From a bacterium (GTDB lineage Bacteria; Zhuqueibacterota; Zhuqueibacteria; Oleimicrobiales; Geothermoviventaceae): a DNA stretch of 64,000 bases. The first letter of the stretch is position 1, and the number at the start of each line of letters is the position of its first letter. The stretch lies in NCBI GenBank assembly GCA_028275345.1, contig JAPWUV010000012.1, positions 43,573 through 107,572 of the forward strand, in the 5' to 3' direction. Made by a program: the position numbers and the translations under genes. The notes beneath the pieces were generated by a model that did no database searches, was not told where the DNA came from, and saw nothing but the letters and a program-made list of their open reading frames with translations. Shown here piece after piece: positions 39,628-48,522 of the stretch.

Positions 39628-39757
39628 CGGCACACCTCCGTCAGGATTCGCGAATCCCCGCCGCTCGCCAACCTTCTTCCCTCCAACCTCTCTCAGTTTC
39701 ACCCGAGCGGGCCGGGTCCCCTACTGGGACCATCCCTTTCCCGACACAGCGGCCCCA

Positions 39758-40477
39758 TCACATGCGCCAGGGACGCAGGAAGTCGGCCAAAGTCCGCGTC
39801 TCCTCGTCCTCCGGGATCGATCCCGGCTCGTACACGCCGATTAGCTCCCGGGTGAACACGGCTGCGAGCAGGGCACTCAGGCCCGGGCTCATCAGGAAGA
39901 GACCCACCACAGTGAGCGCCCCGAAAAGCCAAATAATCAGCTGGGAGGTCAAATGCAAGAGCGAGGCAAGCGGATTCGCCAGCAGAAGCAAGCCGGCCGC
40001 TCGCCCCAGCTCAAGTAGCGGCGCCTCGTACCGAAACGCAAGCGGAACCCACAGGCTGTACCAGGCCGCGAAGGCCAGACCGAACCAAACCGTAAGTCCC
40101 AAGAGGACAAGGGAAAGCAAGGGCAGGTGGAGCCGATCGCTTCCGTAGAAGACCAAGCCGGACAGGATGACGAACGCTCCCCCGACCCCAATGCCCACAA
40201 GGGCTGCTCCTCGCGCGATGCGCCGCCACGTCATCCGGAACATCTGGGCCACGCGGATTTCCCGGTAACAGGCGAGTTCGGTCCCTAACCTTGCGAGGAT
40301 CACCAGGGCAAGGGGCAGCCCCATGATGGTAAGCGCAAGGCTTGCGCTAAGGAGGCTGGCGGCGATCAGCTTACCGGGATGGTCGTAGGCGTGCCAAAAG
40401 AACTTCTTCAGGACGAGCGAAAAGCGGAGACGGCTTGCGCCGTTGCGAGGCAGCTCAAGCCCTGGCCCGGAGATCAT
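39758..40477 (-). CDS. Polytopic membrane protein (YesL/DUF624-like)
   Basis: The 239-residue protein has about five hydrophobic helices, roughly at 33-60, 85-110, 118-145, 150-180 and 185-215, and ends in LADFLRPWRM. The layout resembles DUF624/YesL proteins that accompany polysaccharide-use loci, but no diagnostic motif was verified. The ATG at 40477 overlaps the stop codon of the upstream small gene (ATGA), so the two are translationally coupled; the much longer open frame upstream is not used. Function unknown. Confidence 0.65.
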   Translation of the reverse strand: MISGPGLELPRNGASRLRFSLVLKKFFWHAYDHPGKLIAASLLSASLALTIMGLPLALVILARLGTELACYREIRVAQMFRMTWRRIARGAALVGIGVGGAFVILSGLVFYGSDRLHLPLLSLVLLGLTVWFGLAFAAWYSLWVPLAFRYEAPLLELGRAAGLLLLANPLASLLHLTSQLIIWLFGALTVVGLFLMSPGLSALLAAVFTRELIGVYEPGSIPEDEETRTLADFLRPWRM

Positions 40478-40836
40478 CCGCCCTCGTCTCCCGTCTGACC
40501 CGTCAGCCGGCGCAGTTCTTTCGTGACCAGGTCGGCCCAGGCGTCCAGGATCTCCATCCAGCTCAAAGCTTCCTCGAGCGTCACCTGGCCCTTTGCCGAT
40601 CGCTCGAGAATGTCGGAATTCACGCGCTCCCAGAGGTCGCGCAGCCTGCCATCTCTTTCGTAGAGCTGGTCGAGGAGTTGGTCGACGTTCAAGCCCTGGA
40701 AACGCAGTCGGTCCAGCAGCTTCTCGATCTCCGCCACCCGGCGCCAAAGGGCCGCTTCGAGAAGCTCGGGAGATACTGGGTTCGTCCGGCCTGGAGGTCG
40801 AGTCTCCTCCCTCGGACTCTTCGTTCTTCCCAGCAC
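40474..40836 (-). CDS. Small helical hypothetical protein
   Basis: The 120-residue soluble protein is mostly charged helix, for example VAEIEKLLDRLRFQGLNVDQLLDQ and TLEEALSWMEILDAWADLVTKEL. It has no signal peptide or recognised domain. The GTG start follows GGGAG by 5 nt. It is coupled by ATGA overlap to the downstream membrane protein gene, so it probably acts with it. Real by context and codon pattern; function unknown. Confidence 0.65.
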   Translation of the reverse strand: MLGRTKSPREETRPPGRTNPVSPELLEAALWRRVAEIEKLLDRLRFQGLNVDQLLDQLYERDGRLRDLWERVNSDILERSAKGQVTLEEALSWMEILDAWADLVTKELRRLTGQTGDEGG

Positions 40837-40972
40837 GACGACTCCCGTCGCTCTCAGGTACCGAGTCCAATGTAACCAATGAGCTTTCCGGTGTCAAGCG
40901 CTACTTCCGTGACCCGAGCGAGGCCTCACCCCCATGCGATCGAGGCAAAAGGGCCATCCGCTCTTTTCCCGC

Positions 40973-41737
40973 TCATCGCGCCACCTGTCGCGCACCTCCG
41001 GCCCGAGCCAATGAATAACCCAGGCCCAGGTTGAAGTGGAACCCCCACATGTCAGCTCCGAGTGAACCGCGGTGGACCTTCATCCCACGCAGTCTTGCCA
41101 AGGTCCAGCGCAAGGCGAAATCCACTCGGAAGGAACCCCGCAGAGCCGTCGAGCCTCCGACACCGGCCTGGTAGCAAAGCCCACTCGCCTGATACCGCTG
41201 GACCCAGCGCCCTTCGACCTGGCTCTCCACGTGCGGGATGCTAATCCCAACCCCAAGCCGCAATCCGGCACGGAAGCCGCCGCGCTCCAATACCGGGCAG
41301 AAGAGATTACCGAACAAGAAGTTCAGACCATGGCTCAGGCTGAAGCTCTGAATGTACTGCCTGAAGGGTTTCCGGCCCAGCACGCTTTGCCCATCCCATT
41401 GGCCGCTGACCTCGACCACCTCGGTTTCGTTCGCGTAGGCTTTGGCGTGCACGAACTCCAGCTCGCTTTCGACGGAGTGGCCGGCGATTCGCGCCGGTCG
41501 GCTCACCCGCAGCCCGTAGTAGAAGGGCGAATCCAGGGACCGGCCCCGGAATCCCACATTGTGCAGCCAAAGATCCGTCCGACCGGAGTCCCGGCGCAAA
41601 TGGAGATCCGCCCTGAACGGCCAGTAGGCCCCCGAATCGAGCCACAGGCCGATCTGGGCATGAGCCGCGAGCGAAACGGCCAGCGAAGCGAAAAGGCACA
41701 TCACCGCCCTCTTCAGGACACAGGATTTGGCACCCAT
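40973..41737 (-). CDS. Predicted outer-membrane beta-barrel protein
   Basis: The 254-residue protein has a signal peptide (1-28, ending AAHAQ) followed by alternating strands with regular Gly/Tyr/Trp positions (GLWLDSGAYWPFRADLHL, FNLGLGYSLA). The ATG at 41737 follows GAGGG by 7 nt and is preferred to an earlier in-frame start. The C-terminal AGGARQVAR end is not a typical Phe-ended barrel end. It lies 136 bp upstream of the small helical gene on the same strand. Role unknown. Confidence 0.6.
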   Translation of the reverse strand: MGAKSCVLKRAVMCLFASLAVSLAAHAQIGLWLDSGAYWPFRADLHLRRDSGRTDLWLHNVGFRGRSLDSPFYYGLRVSRPARIAGHSVESELEFVHAKAYANETEVVEVSGQWDGQSVLGRKPFRQYIQSFSLSHGLNFLFGNLFCPVLERGGFRAGLRLGVGISIPHVESQVEGRWVQRYQASGLCYQAGVGGSTALRGSFRVDFALRWTLARLRGMKVHRGSLGADMWGFHFNLGLGYSLARAGGARQVAR

Positions 41738-41935
41738 GGCGCACCCTCGGGTTCGCCCCGCTTGGACCACCTTTTATGCTCGATGATTGAACGAACCACC
41801 CTTGCCGCAGTTCTGAGAAGGCCGCCGCTCCCGTCTGTCACCGATTCGCTTTGGGTTGAAAGCTCCCGAAGCTTAAATTCAGTTGACCGAAGAGTTCCTG
41901 CGAGACCCTACCACCCCATCTGCGGAGACGAGCTG

Positions 41936-43138
41936 ATGACACTTCGCGAAGCGATTCTGCGGACGTTCCGAAGAGAGCCTGTAGACCGGCTCATCTGGCA
42001 GCCCCGGATCTACTACTGGTATTACGGGAATGGCCTGCCCAACCCTGCGCCGGAGGCGTACGTCCGAATCCATGGTGAACCCCCTCCGTTCCCAATCGAG
42101 CGCGTCGCCGAACCGAACGTGCCGGAGGAGTACCGTTCCTCTTCCATGATCGAGCTCTACCGCAAACTCCCGGCGTCTCCCCGCTACCCGCAGGAGGTAC
42201 TGGGGGTGCGCCTCTTTGAGATCCAATACGATCGGACCGTGCAGATCCACCAGACCAGGGAGAACGGACGGGTCATTACCGTCATGCGAACCCCTGTGGG
42301 GGAGCTCCGGGAGGTGAGTTCCCATGGCTACCACAACGAGTACCTCCTCAAAGGTCCTGACGACTTCCGCGTGATGCAGTACGTGCTCGACCACTCCGAG
42401 TTCGTCTTCTGGCACGACGCCTTCCGGATCGCGGACCAGGAGTTCGGCGACCTCGGCGTCGTGACCACGTTTTACCCTCGCTCCCCCTTGCAGCGCCTCA
42501 TCGTGGAGTGGATGGGATTCGAGAACGCCGTCTTCGCCCTCACCGATTACCCACGGGAAAGTAGCGAGCTACTGCGCGCCATCGAGGATTGGGACGACCG
42601 GATGTACGACGTGCTCCTGAGCTCGCCCCTGCAGATCTTCAATTTCGGCGAGAATATCGATGCCAATATCGATCCGCCGCATTACTTCGAGAGATATCTC
42701 GAGCCCTACTACGAGAGGCGCATTTCCCAGATCCACGCCGCGGGCAAGTTCTGCCACATCCACATCGACGGCGCGATGAAACTGCTTCTGCCGATCATTC
42801 GCAGAATGAGTTTCGATGGGATCGAGGCCGCCACGCCGCTCCCCCAAGGCGACGTCACGCTGGAGGAGCTGAAGGAGGGTCTCGGTGGCAAGATCCTGGT
42901 GGACGGAATCCCAGCCATTCTGTTTCTGCCCAACTATCCCATGGGCCAGTTCGAAGAGTTCGTCTGGAAGGTGATCGAGATGTTCTGGCCGAACCTGATC
43001 CTCGGCATTTCCGACGAGCTCCCACCTGGAGGGGACATCCGGCGCGTGAAGTACGTGAGCGACATCGCTGAAAGCTGGAAGCCTACCGCTTCCAGCTCGG
43101 GACGCAGCGCGGAGGCCACTGGGAGCGGATCCAGGTAA
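41936..43138 (+). CDS. Uroporphyrinogen-decarboxylase-like (URO-D superfamily) protein
   Basis: The 400-residue protein has the URO-D/MtaA barrel outline: MTLREAILRTFRREPVDRLIWQPRIYYW at the start (a family pattern), HIDGAMKLLLPIIRRMSFDGIEAATP and LILGISDELPPGGDIRRVKYV at the end. True HemE motifs are not evident, so a methyltransferase-like or unknown role is more likely than heme synthesis. The ATG at 41936 is preceded by CGGAG; upstream codons in this frame belong to a shadow of the divergent barrel gene. No corrinoid protein is adjacent. It is 57 bp upstream of the C1 peptidase gene. Confidence 0.75.
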   Translation: MTLREAILRTFRREPVDRLIWQPRIYYWYYGNGLPNPAPEAYVRIHGEPPPFPIERVAEPNVPEEYRSSSMIELYRKLPASPRYPQEVLGVRLFEIQYDRTVQIHQTRENGRVITVMRTPVGELREVSSHGYHNEYLLKGPDDFRVMQYVLDHSEFVFWHDAFRIADQEFGDLGVVTTFYPRSPLQRLIVEWMGFENAVFALTDYPRESSELLRAIEDWDDRMYDVLLSSPLQIFNFGENIDANIDPPHYFERYLEPYYERRISQIHAAGKFCHIHIDGAMKLLLPIIRRMSFDGIEAATPLPQGDVTLEELKEGLGGKILVDGIPAILFLPNYPMGQFEEFVWKVIEMFWPNLILGISDELPPGGDIRRVKYVSDIAESWKPTASSSGRSAEATGSGSR

Positions 43139-43195
43139 GCCCCGGGAGAAACGGGCATGATGCTTCGGGCATGTGGTCAACGGGGAGGTGCAAGC

Positions 43196-44386
43196 ATGAA
43201 GAAGGGGATTCGATTTGCGGCATTGCTCGGGATCACCATTGCCTTCGGCACGGCCGCGGCGCAGGACAGAGCGGTCTACAAGACGCGGAAGGTGGGGGAG
43301 CAGGAGCGGACCTACCTCACCATCGAAACCGAAGGGATCCGGTATCCGAAGACGCTGGATGAGTTCCAGACAGTTTGGCACAATCCACCGGTACGGCAAG
43401 ACACGACGGGCACCTGCTGGGCTTTCTCCACGATCTCCTTCCTCGAGTCGGAGGTCAAGCGGCTGACGGGCAAGACGGTGCGGCTTTCGGAGATGTACAT
43501 CGTCTACTGGGAGTACGTGGAAAAGGCGCGCCGCTTCATCCGCGAGAAGGGCGATTCCGAATTCGGGGAAGGATCGGAGCAAAACGCGGTCATCGAACGC
43601 ATCCGACAGTACGGCTGCGTCCCCCTGGAAACGTACACAGGCCTGATCGGAGGGCGAACCGCGCACAACCACGGGCCTCTGTTCCGCGAGCTTCGATCCT
43701 TCCTGACGTATTGCCGGGAGAATGGCTACTGGGACGAGGACAAAGCCCTGTCCTACGTCAAGCTCATCCTCAATAAGCACCTCGGCGAACCGCCGTCCAC
43801 GATTCAGGTCGAGGGACGCGTCATGACCCCCTTAGAATACGCGAGAGACTACTTGAGACTCCCGCTGGACGACTACGTGGCCATCATGTCGACCACAAGC
43901 ATTCCCTTCTGGACGCAAGGCGAGTACAAGGTCCCGGATAACTGGTGGCACAGCAAGGAGTACTACAACGTGCCCTTGCAGGACTTTTACGAGGGCATCC
44001 GCCGGGCTCTCCTGGCGGGGTACAGCGTGGCCCTCGGCGGCGACGTCTCCGAGCCCGGGAAGGTGGGCGAGGCGGACCTCGCCGTCATCCCCAGCTTCGA
44101 CATCCCGAGCCAGTTCATCAATCAGGACGCGCGGGAGTTCCGCTTCAACAACCACACCTCTACCGACGACCACGGCATCCATTGCGTCGGCTACGCCCGG
44201 AAGTACGGCCATGATTGGTTCCTCATCAAGGACTCGGGTCGAAGCGCCTACGACGGCAACCTCAAGGGCTACTACATCTTCCGGGACGACTACGTGAAGC
44301 TGAAGATGTTGACCTACCTCGTCCACAAGGACGGAGTCGCCTGGCTCCTCGAGAAATTCCGCCAGCACCAGACTTCTTCGCCGTAA
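43196..44386 (+). CDS. Exported C1-family cysteine peptidase (PepC/bleomycin hydrolase-like)
   Basis: The 396-residue protein has a signal peptide (1-22). The catalytic Cys74 lies in QDTTGTCWAFSTISFLESE and the His326 site in DDHGIHCVGYA. The third catalytic position, normally Asn in a KNSWG motif, is Asp346 in FLIKDSG. The long insertion between Cys and His fits the C1B/aminopeptidase C group. The ATG follows GGGGAGGTG. It is probably co-transcribed with the URO-D-like gene; a shared role is not obvious. The Asn-to-Asp change could lower activity. Confidence 0.85.
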   Translation: MKKGIRFAALLGITIAFGTAAAQDRAVYKTRKVGEQERTYLTIETEGIRYPKTLDEFQTVWHNPPVRQDTTGTCWAFSTISFLESEVKRLTGKTVRLSEMYIVYWEYVEKARRFIREKGDSEFGEGSEQNAVIERIRQYGCVPLETYTGLIGGRTAHNHGPLFRELRSFLTYCRENGYWDEDKALSYVKLILNKHLGEPPSTIQVEGRVMTPLEYARDYLRLPLDDYVAIMSTTSIPFWTQGEYKVPDNWWHSKEYYNVPLQDFYEGIRRALLAGYSVALGGDVSEPGKVGEADLAVIPSFDIPSQFINQDAREFRFNNHTSTDDHGIHCVGYARKYGHDWFLIKDSGRSAYDGNLKGYYIFRDDYVKLKMLTYLVHKDGVAWLLEKFRQHQTSSP

Positions 44387-44495
44387 CCGACCGCCGGGCC
44401 CCGCGCAGGCCGTCAACGCGAGCTCCGATTCTCCGGGCCGCGCGACTTGGGCAGGTCGAGGACAAGCGCAAGCACACTCCGAATCGGGGTGAGAG

Positions 44496-45725
44496 GTGAA
44501 CCTGCGGGAGCGTCTGGACTGGGCGTTCGGCCTCAGCAGCAGTTCGCCCAAGACGGCAGGGGTCGGGGGCGAGTCCAGTCTCCGGCCCTTGCCGTGGGGG
44601 GAAGTCATCTCTACGCCTTTTGGGACCTGCGTGCGCGTGGAGGAGCGTTTGCCGCTGGATTACGCCCATGGCCTGGCGGTCCTCGGCAGTCTCCTCGGTC
44701 GTCAGCCCCACACCTTCGGGGCATTGGATCGGGCGGCCCGCGTGGAGTATGCCCACCCGGATGAGCTCTGCTTCTTCGACAGCGAGACCACGGGGCTGGC
44801 CGGTGGCGTAGGTACCGTGCCCTTCCTCATCGGCGTGGGTTACTTCACCGAGAATGCCTTCGTGATCGAGCAATTCTTCGCCCGGGATTTTGACGAAGAG
44901 CCGGCCCTGCTCTCCCTCGCCCTGGAGAAGCTGAGCGCCAGACCCAAATGGGTCACGTACAACGGCAAGGCCTTCGACGTCCAGCTTCTCGCCCAGCGCC
45001 TGCGACTGCACCGGCTGGGCGATCTGCCCGAACCGCCGCTCCACGTGGACCTCCTGTTCGCGGTTCGACGGCTCTGGAAGGACGCCTTGGGGGAATGCTC
45101 CCTTTCCCGAGCCGAGGAGAGGATCCTGGTTTTGCGCCGAGACGGCGATCTCCCGAGCTCGCTGATTCCACTGGTGTACTTCCGGTACTTGCGCGACCGC
45201 GATCCGTGGCCCTTGCGGGCGGTGTTCGAGCACAATCGGCTCGACGTCCTCAGCCTCGTGGCCCTGCTCGATGCCTGCGCGCTGCCCTTCGAGGCCCCCG
45301 AACGAGCCCCCCTCGAACTGGACGCACTCAAGCTGGCTCGCTTGCTTCTCCAAAGGGGAAGAATTGAGCACGCCTCGCGTGTTCTAGAAAGAGCCCTGTC
45401 GCGAGCCCGAACGACACGGCTGCGCAAGCGCATGCTGATCGAACTGGCGTCGCTATATAAGCGGCGGCGACTGTGGCGCAAGGCGGTGGAGCTGTGGGAC
45501 GAAGCGATCCGGTTGCCAGGCTTCACCCTCGAGCCGTACGTGGAGCTCGCCAAGTATTACGAGCACCGTGCCCGGCAGCTTGACAAGGCGGAACAATTGA
45601 CTCGCCAGGCTCTGGAGGGCCTGAGGCTTCTCAGCGCGCTGCGCGGGGACCCAGCCGTCGAGAGCCGGAAGGCGGAGCTCCAGGCTCGACTGCAGCGTCT
45701 CCAGAGCAAGCGTGGGAGAGCTTGA
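44496..45725 (+). CDS. YprB-like RNase H-fold exonuclease domain with C-terminal TPR-like repeats
   Basis: The 409-residue protein has an RNase H-like domain (about 85-265; PF13482/YprB group) carrying the DEDD-type residues FFDSETTGL, TYNGKAFDVQLL and HNRLDVLSL. It is followed by helical repeats (about 275-395) of TPR type, including LARLLLQRGRIEHASRVLERAL and KRRRLWRKAVELWDEAI. A GTG start is used. The domain is usually a 3'-5' exonuclease or nuclease-like module of unknown substrate. No obvious operon partner; thiD follows after 197 bp. Confidence 0.85.
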   Translation: MNLRERLDWAFGLSSSSPKTAGVGGESSLRPLPWGEVISTPFGTCVRVEERLPLDYAHGLAVLGSLLGRQPHTFGALDRAARVEYAHPDELCFFDSETTGLAGGVGTVPFLIGVGYFTENAFVIEQFFARDFDEEPALLSLALEKLSARPKWVTYNGKAFDVQLLAQRLRLHRLGDLPEPPLHVDLLFAVRRLWKDALGECSLSRAEERILVLRRDGDLPSSLIPLVYFRYLRDRDPWPLRAVFEHNRLDVLSLVALLDACALPFEAPERAPLELDALKLARLLLQRGRIEHASRVLERALSRARTTRLRKRMLIELASLYKRRRLWRKAVELWDEAIRLPGFTLEPYVELAKYYEHRARQLDKAEQLTRQALEGLRLLSALRGDPAVESRKAELQARLQRLQSKRGRA

Positions 45726-45922
45726 TCCTCCGCAAAACCGGGCGACACCAAAACCCGCCGCAAAATGTGTACGCGCGGCCGGCGCCCGGTCGTCGGGCTA
45801 CCACAGAGCTCGGAGCCGAAAGGAGCTGGCCGAGGCGCAGGAATCCAACCCTGCGGCGCTTCCTTTCGGGAGAGAATCGGGCTCGACGCCTAGTGAAGAA
45901 GAGGCAAGAATCCGGAGGTCAG

Positions 45923-46714
45923 ATGACCGTCATCGTGCTGACGATCGCCGGCAGCGATTCGGGAGGCGGAGCGGGGATCCAAGCGGATCTCAAGACCGCG
46001 GCGGCCTTCGGTGTGTACGGCATGTCCGTGATCACCTCCGTCACGGCGCAGAATACGGTGGGAGTGCAAGGGATCCATGATCTCCCCCCCGAATTCGTCG
46101 CTTTGCAGCTGGATTCCGTCCTGAGCGACATTGGTGCCCACGCCGCAAAGACCGGCATGCTTTCCAATCGCGAGATCATCCGAGTGGTGGCAGATCGATT
46201 GCGGCGCTACGCAGTGCCGCACCTCGTGGTCGACCCGGTCATGGTAGCTAAGAGCGGCGATCCTTTGCTCCGGGAGGATGCGCAGCAGGCCCTCGTGGAG
46301 GAGATCCTCCCTCTCGCGGAGGTCGTCACACCCAATATCCCGGAGGCGGAGGTCTTGACCGGGCTGAAGATCCGCACCTTGGACGAGATGAAGGAAGCGG
46401 CTCGTCGGATTCACGAGCTCGGCCCGAAGAACGTCCTCATCAAAGGGGGCCACCTGCCCGGCGAGGCCATTGACGTGCTGTGGGACGGCCAGGTCTTTCG
46501 CGAATACCCTGCTCCCCGACTGGACCGCAAGCACACCCACGGGACGGGCTGCACTTACTCAGCAGCGATCGCCTCGTGCCTGGCTCGCGGGCTACCCGTT
46601 CCGCGCGCCGTCGCCGTGGCGAAGAAGTACCTCACCCGCGCCATCGCGGAAGGGCTTGCCATTGGCTCCGGGCACGGCCCCGTGAACCATCTTGTGCCGG
46701 TGGACTGGAGCTGA
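45923..46714 (+). CDS. thiD: Hydroxymethylpyrimidine / phosphomethylpyrimidine kinase
   Basis: The 263-residue ribokinase-fold enzyme begins [18 protein letters not shown], with HMP-contact and anion-hole features in [22 protein letters not shown] [14 protein letters not shown] and [14 protein letters not shown]. It phosphorylates HMP and HMP-P for thiamine pyrophosphate synthesis. The ATG at 45923 follows GGAGGTCAG; the frame is open upstream without homology. It stands alone; no other thi gene is in the window, and no TPP riboswitch signature was found in the 197-bp leader. Confidence 0.95.
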   Translation: MTVIVLTIAGSDSGGGAGIQADLKTAAAFGVYGMSVITSVTAQNTVGVQGIHDLPPEFVALQLDSVLSDIGAHAAKTGMLSNREIIRVVADRLRRYAVPHLVVDPVMVAKSGDPLLREDAQQALVEEILPLAEVVTPNIPEAEVLTGLKIRTLDEMKEAARRIHELGPKNVLIKGGHLPGEAIDVLWDGQVFREYPAPRLDRKHTHGTGCTYSAAIASCLARGLPVPRAVAVAKKYLTRAIAEGLAIGSGHGPVNHLVPVDWS

Positions 46715-46899
46715 GCTTTCCAGCCGAAGACCGCTGACGCGCGGGGACGAATTCGGTGCGAGCCGTCAGGGATCCCTTGCCTCCGGCCATCCCCTCGCGT
46801 TCGCGACACGAGCCAGCGCGGGGTCCACTCGGGGCTGCGTCTTACCACCCGGCACTCACTCGCCCTCCGGTCTGTGCGCGGCGCAGGAGGCGTGCGGCT

Positions 46900-47160
46900 T
46901 CATTCCCCCAGCACCACCCGGATCAGTCTCCACCGGAAATCCCGGGCATCGAAAGCCAGTTCAAAGCTGTCGGAATTGTCGGCGGTCACGGCGAAGTGAT
47001 GCTCCCTGTCCGCACCCTTGCTCTCGGACCAACTGCCGTTCAGCCGCACCACGCGGTACACCCTCCCCCGCCAGCGGAAACGCAGGGGACGTGCCTTCTT
47101 GCCATCGAAGTGCGCCAGGACCTCCACGGGCTCGTTGAGTTCTTCGAAAACCAGACCCAT
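46900..47160 (-). CDS. Small conserved protein (DUF6504-like)
   Basis: The 86-residue protein has the core pattern EVLAHFDGKKARPLRFRWRGRVYRVVRLNGSW followed by HHFAVTADNSDSFELAFDARDFRWRLIRV. This WRGR-x-Y-x-V pattern is seen in short DUF6504-type proteins, sometimes near DNA polymerase IV genes. The ATG is preceded by GAGGTG and a strong sigma-70-like promoter. It is monocistronic and opposite in strand to its neighbours. Function unknown. Confidence 0.75.
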   Translation of the reverse strand: MGLVFEELNEPVEVLAHFDGKKARPLRFRWRGRVYRVVRLNGSWSESKGADREHHFAVTADNSDSFELAFDARDFRWRLIRVVLGE

Positions 47161-47544
47161 CGTACACCTCGGGTGGCCCTATGGTCACCTAAATCTACAA
47201 CTCGGGACAGCCTTTGTCAAGCCCTTCTGTTCCGATCGCCCCTTTCCCGCCGAACGGACCTCGCCGGCGCTAGCAGGTCGAGGTCGGCCGTCGGAGGAAA
47301 ACCGCGGGCAACTGCGGACTGCACATTGGCTGGCAGGGTCCCCCATTCGCCAGTGGTCGCCGCAGTGAAGGGGTGGTCCGCAGCTCCGGGATCGATCGGC
47401 GTACAGCGGCCGGATTCGTCCTGCCATGCCCCCTTGCGCGGGGTGGACAAAGGTTGTATCTTGTTTCCGGCTGAAGACATGGATGGAGGTCAACCGGCGC
47501 GCAGCAGGTAGTAGCACGGTTCCGGAGGAGGAGGAGGATCGAAG
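47161..47544. other. Divergent intergenic region
   Basis: About 380 bp between the DUF6504-like gene and the amidase cassette. It holds the minus-strand promoter listed next. On the plus strand a TTGCGC-N17-TATCTT pair at about 47434-47462 could serve the amidase cassette but is weak. No gene is supported. Confidence 0.45.
47192..47220 (-). promoter_or_regulatory. Sigma-70-type promoter of the DUF6504-like gene
   Basis: Perfect -35 TTGACA and -10 TAGATT on the minus strand with a 17-bp spacer, about 32 bp upstream of the start codon. Confidence 0.6.
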
Positions 47545-48522
47545 GTGGCGGAAGCGCTCGCAGTGCTCATCCGTCTCCTGGTGGTGTCCACGATCGTGGA
47601 GCGCGTCCTGGAGATTGCCTCCCAGATCTGGGATTACGTCCTGCAAGCTGATGGCAAGCCCAAAGCAGATCCCGGCCGAAAACGCGTGATCTTGCAGACG
47701 GCCGGCTTCGTGCTCGGCACTGCCCTGTCGCTGGCAATGGGCGTCCGCGTCTTCGGGATGCTCGGTATCGAGGGAGTTCCGTTCCTCTTGGACCTGGTCT
47801 TCACAGGTATCCTGGTAGGCGGCGGAACGGAGCCCGTTCACAGCTTGATCAAGTTCCTCGAGGAAAACAAGGATCGGGTCAAGCGAGAGCTGAATGAGGC
47901 GAGGGCCGCGCCCGAAACCGTCATGCCCGAGCTCGAAACCATCGGGATTTCCTACCGCGGCGGCCTGTACCCCGATCGACCGGGCCATGGACTCCGCACG
48001 GGGAATCCAGATCTGATCGTGTTCCACCACTCCGCCACCCATCTCGAGACCAGCTTCGACCGGATTGTGCAAATCGAGCGCGAAAGGGACCTGGACCCCA
48101 CTTACCACTGCGTCGTGACTGCCGATGGCCGCCACCACAACTATTGCCGGTGGGACAGCATCGGCTGGCATGCCAAGGGGGTGAATACCCGATCGCTGGG
48201 GATCTGCCTGGTGGGGAATTTCCACACGGATCCCGCCGATCCTTCCAGCAATGCGAATGGGAGGTTCGGCCCTCCGCAGCCCACCGAGGCTCAGCTGGAC
48301 ACCGCGGCGCGCGTGATTGCCCTGTGGATGCTCCTCTACAACATCCCCGACACCCAGGTTGTCCCGCATCGCGCCGTGGGAAACACGAGCTGTCCCGGGG
48401 ACCGCTTCCCGGCGCAGGAGCTCTTGGATCGAGCGCGAAAGTACCGGGAGATGTGGGCCCGTTCGGAGGTAGCTCAGAAAGAGTTGGCCGAGCTCCGTGG
48501 AAAAGAAGGGGTTTACGTATGA
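47545..48522 (+). CDS. Membrane-anchored N-acetylmuramoyl-L-alanine amidase (PGRP/Amidase_2)
   Basis: The 325-residue protein has an N-terminal membrane module (about 1-105) with three helices and the motif TGILVGGGTEPVHSLI. An Amidase_2/PGRP domain (about 130-300) follows, with zinc ligands in VFHHSATH and PHRAVGNTSCPGD and the conserved YHCVVTADG and WHAKGVNTRSLGICLVGNF. It would cut peptidoglycan stem peptides. A GTG start follows GGAGGAGGAGG. The next gene starts in its stop codon (ATGA) and encodes a related membrane module. The set resembles a phage endolysin-holin cassette, but no other phage gene is nearby. Confidence 0.85.
   Translation: MAEALAVLIRLLVVSTIVERVLEIASQIWDYVLQADGKPKADPGRKRVILQTAGFVLGTALSLAMGVRVFGMLGIEGVPFLLDLVFTGILVGGGTEPVHSLIKFLEENKDRVKRELNEARAAPETVMPELETIGISYRGGLYPDRPGHGLRTGNPDLIVFHHSATHLETSFDRIVQIERERDLDPTYHCVVTADGRHHNYCRWDSIGWHAKGVNTRSLGICLVGNFHTDPADPSSNANGRFGPPQPTEAQLDTAARVIALWMLLYNIPDTQVVPHRAVGNTSCPGDRFPAQELLDRARKYREMWARSEVAQKELAELRGKEGVYV

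Noticed and set aside
45726..45922. TPP riboswitch upstream of thiD
   Set aside because: The conserved CUGAGA and the ACCUGA/GAUAAUACC-type elements were not found. Only a short CGCAGG/CCTGCG hairpin is present.
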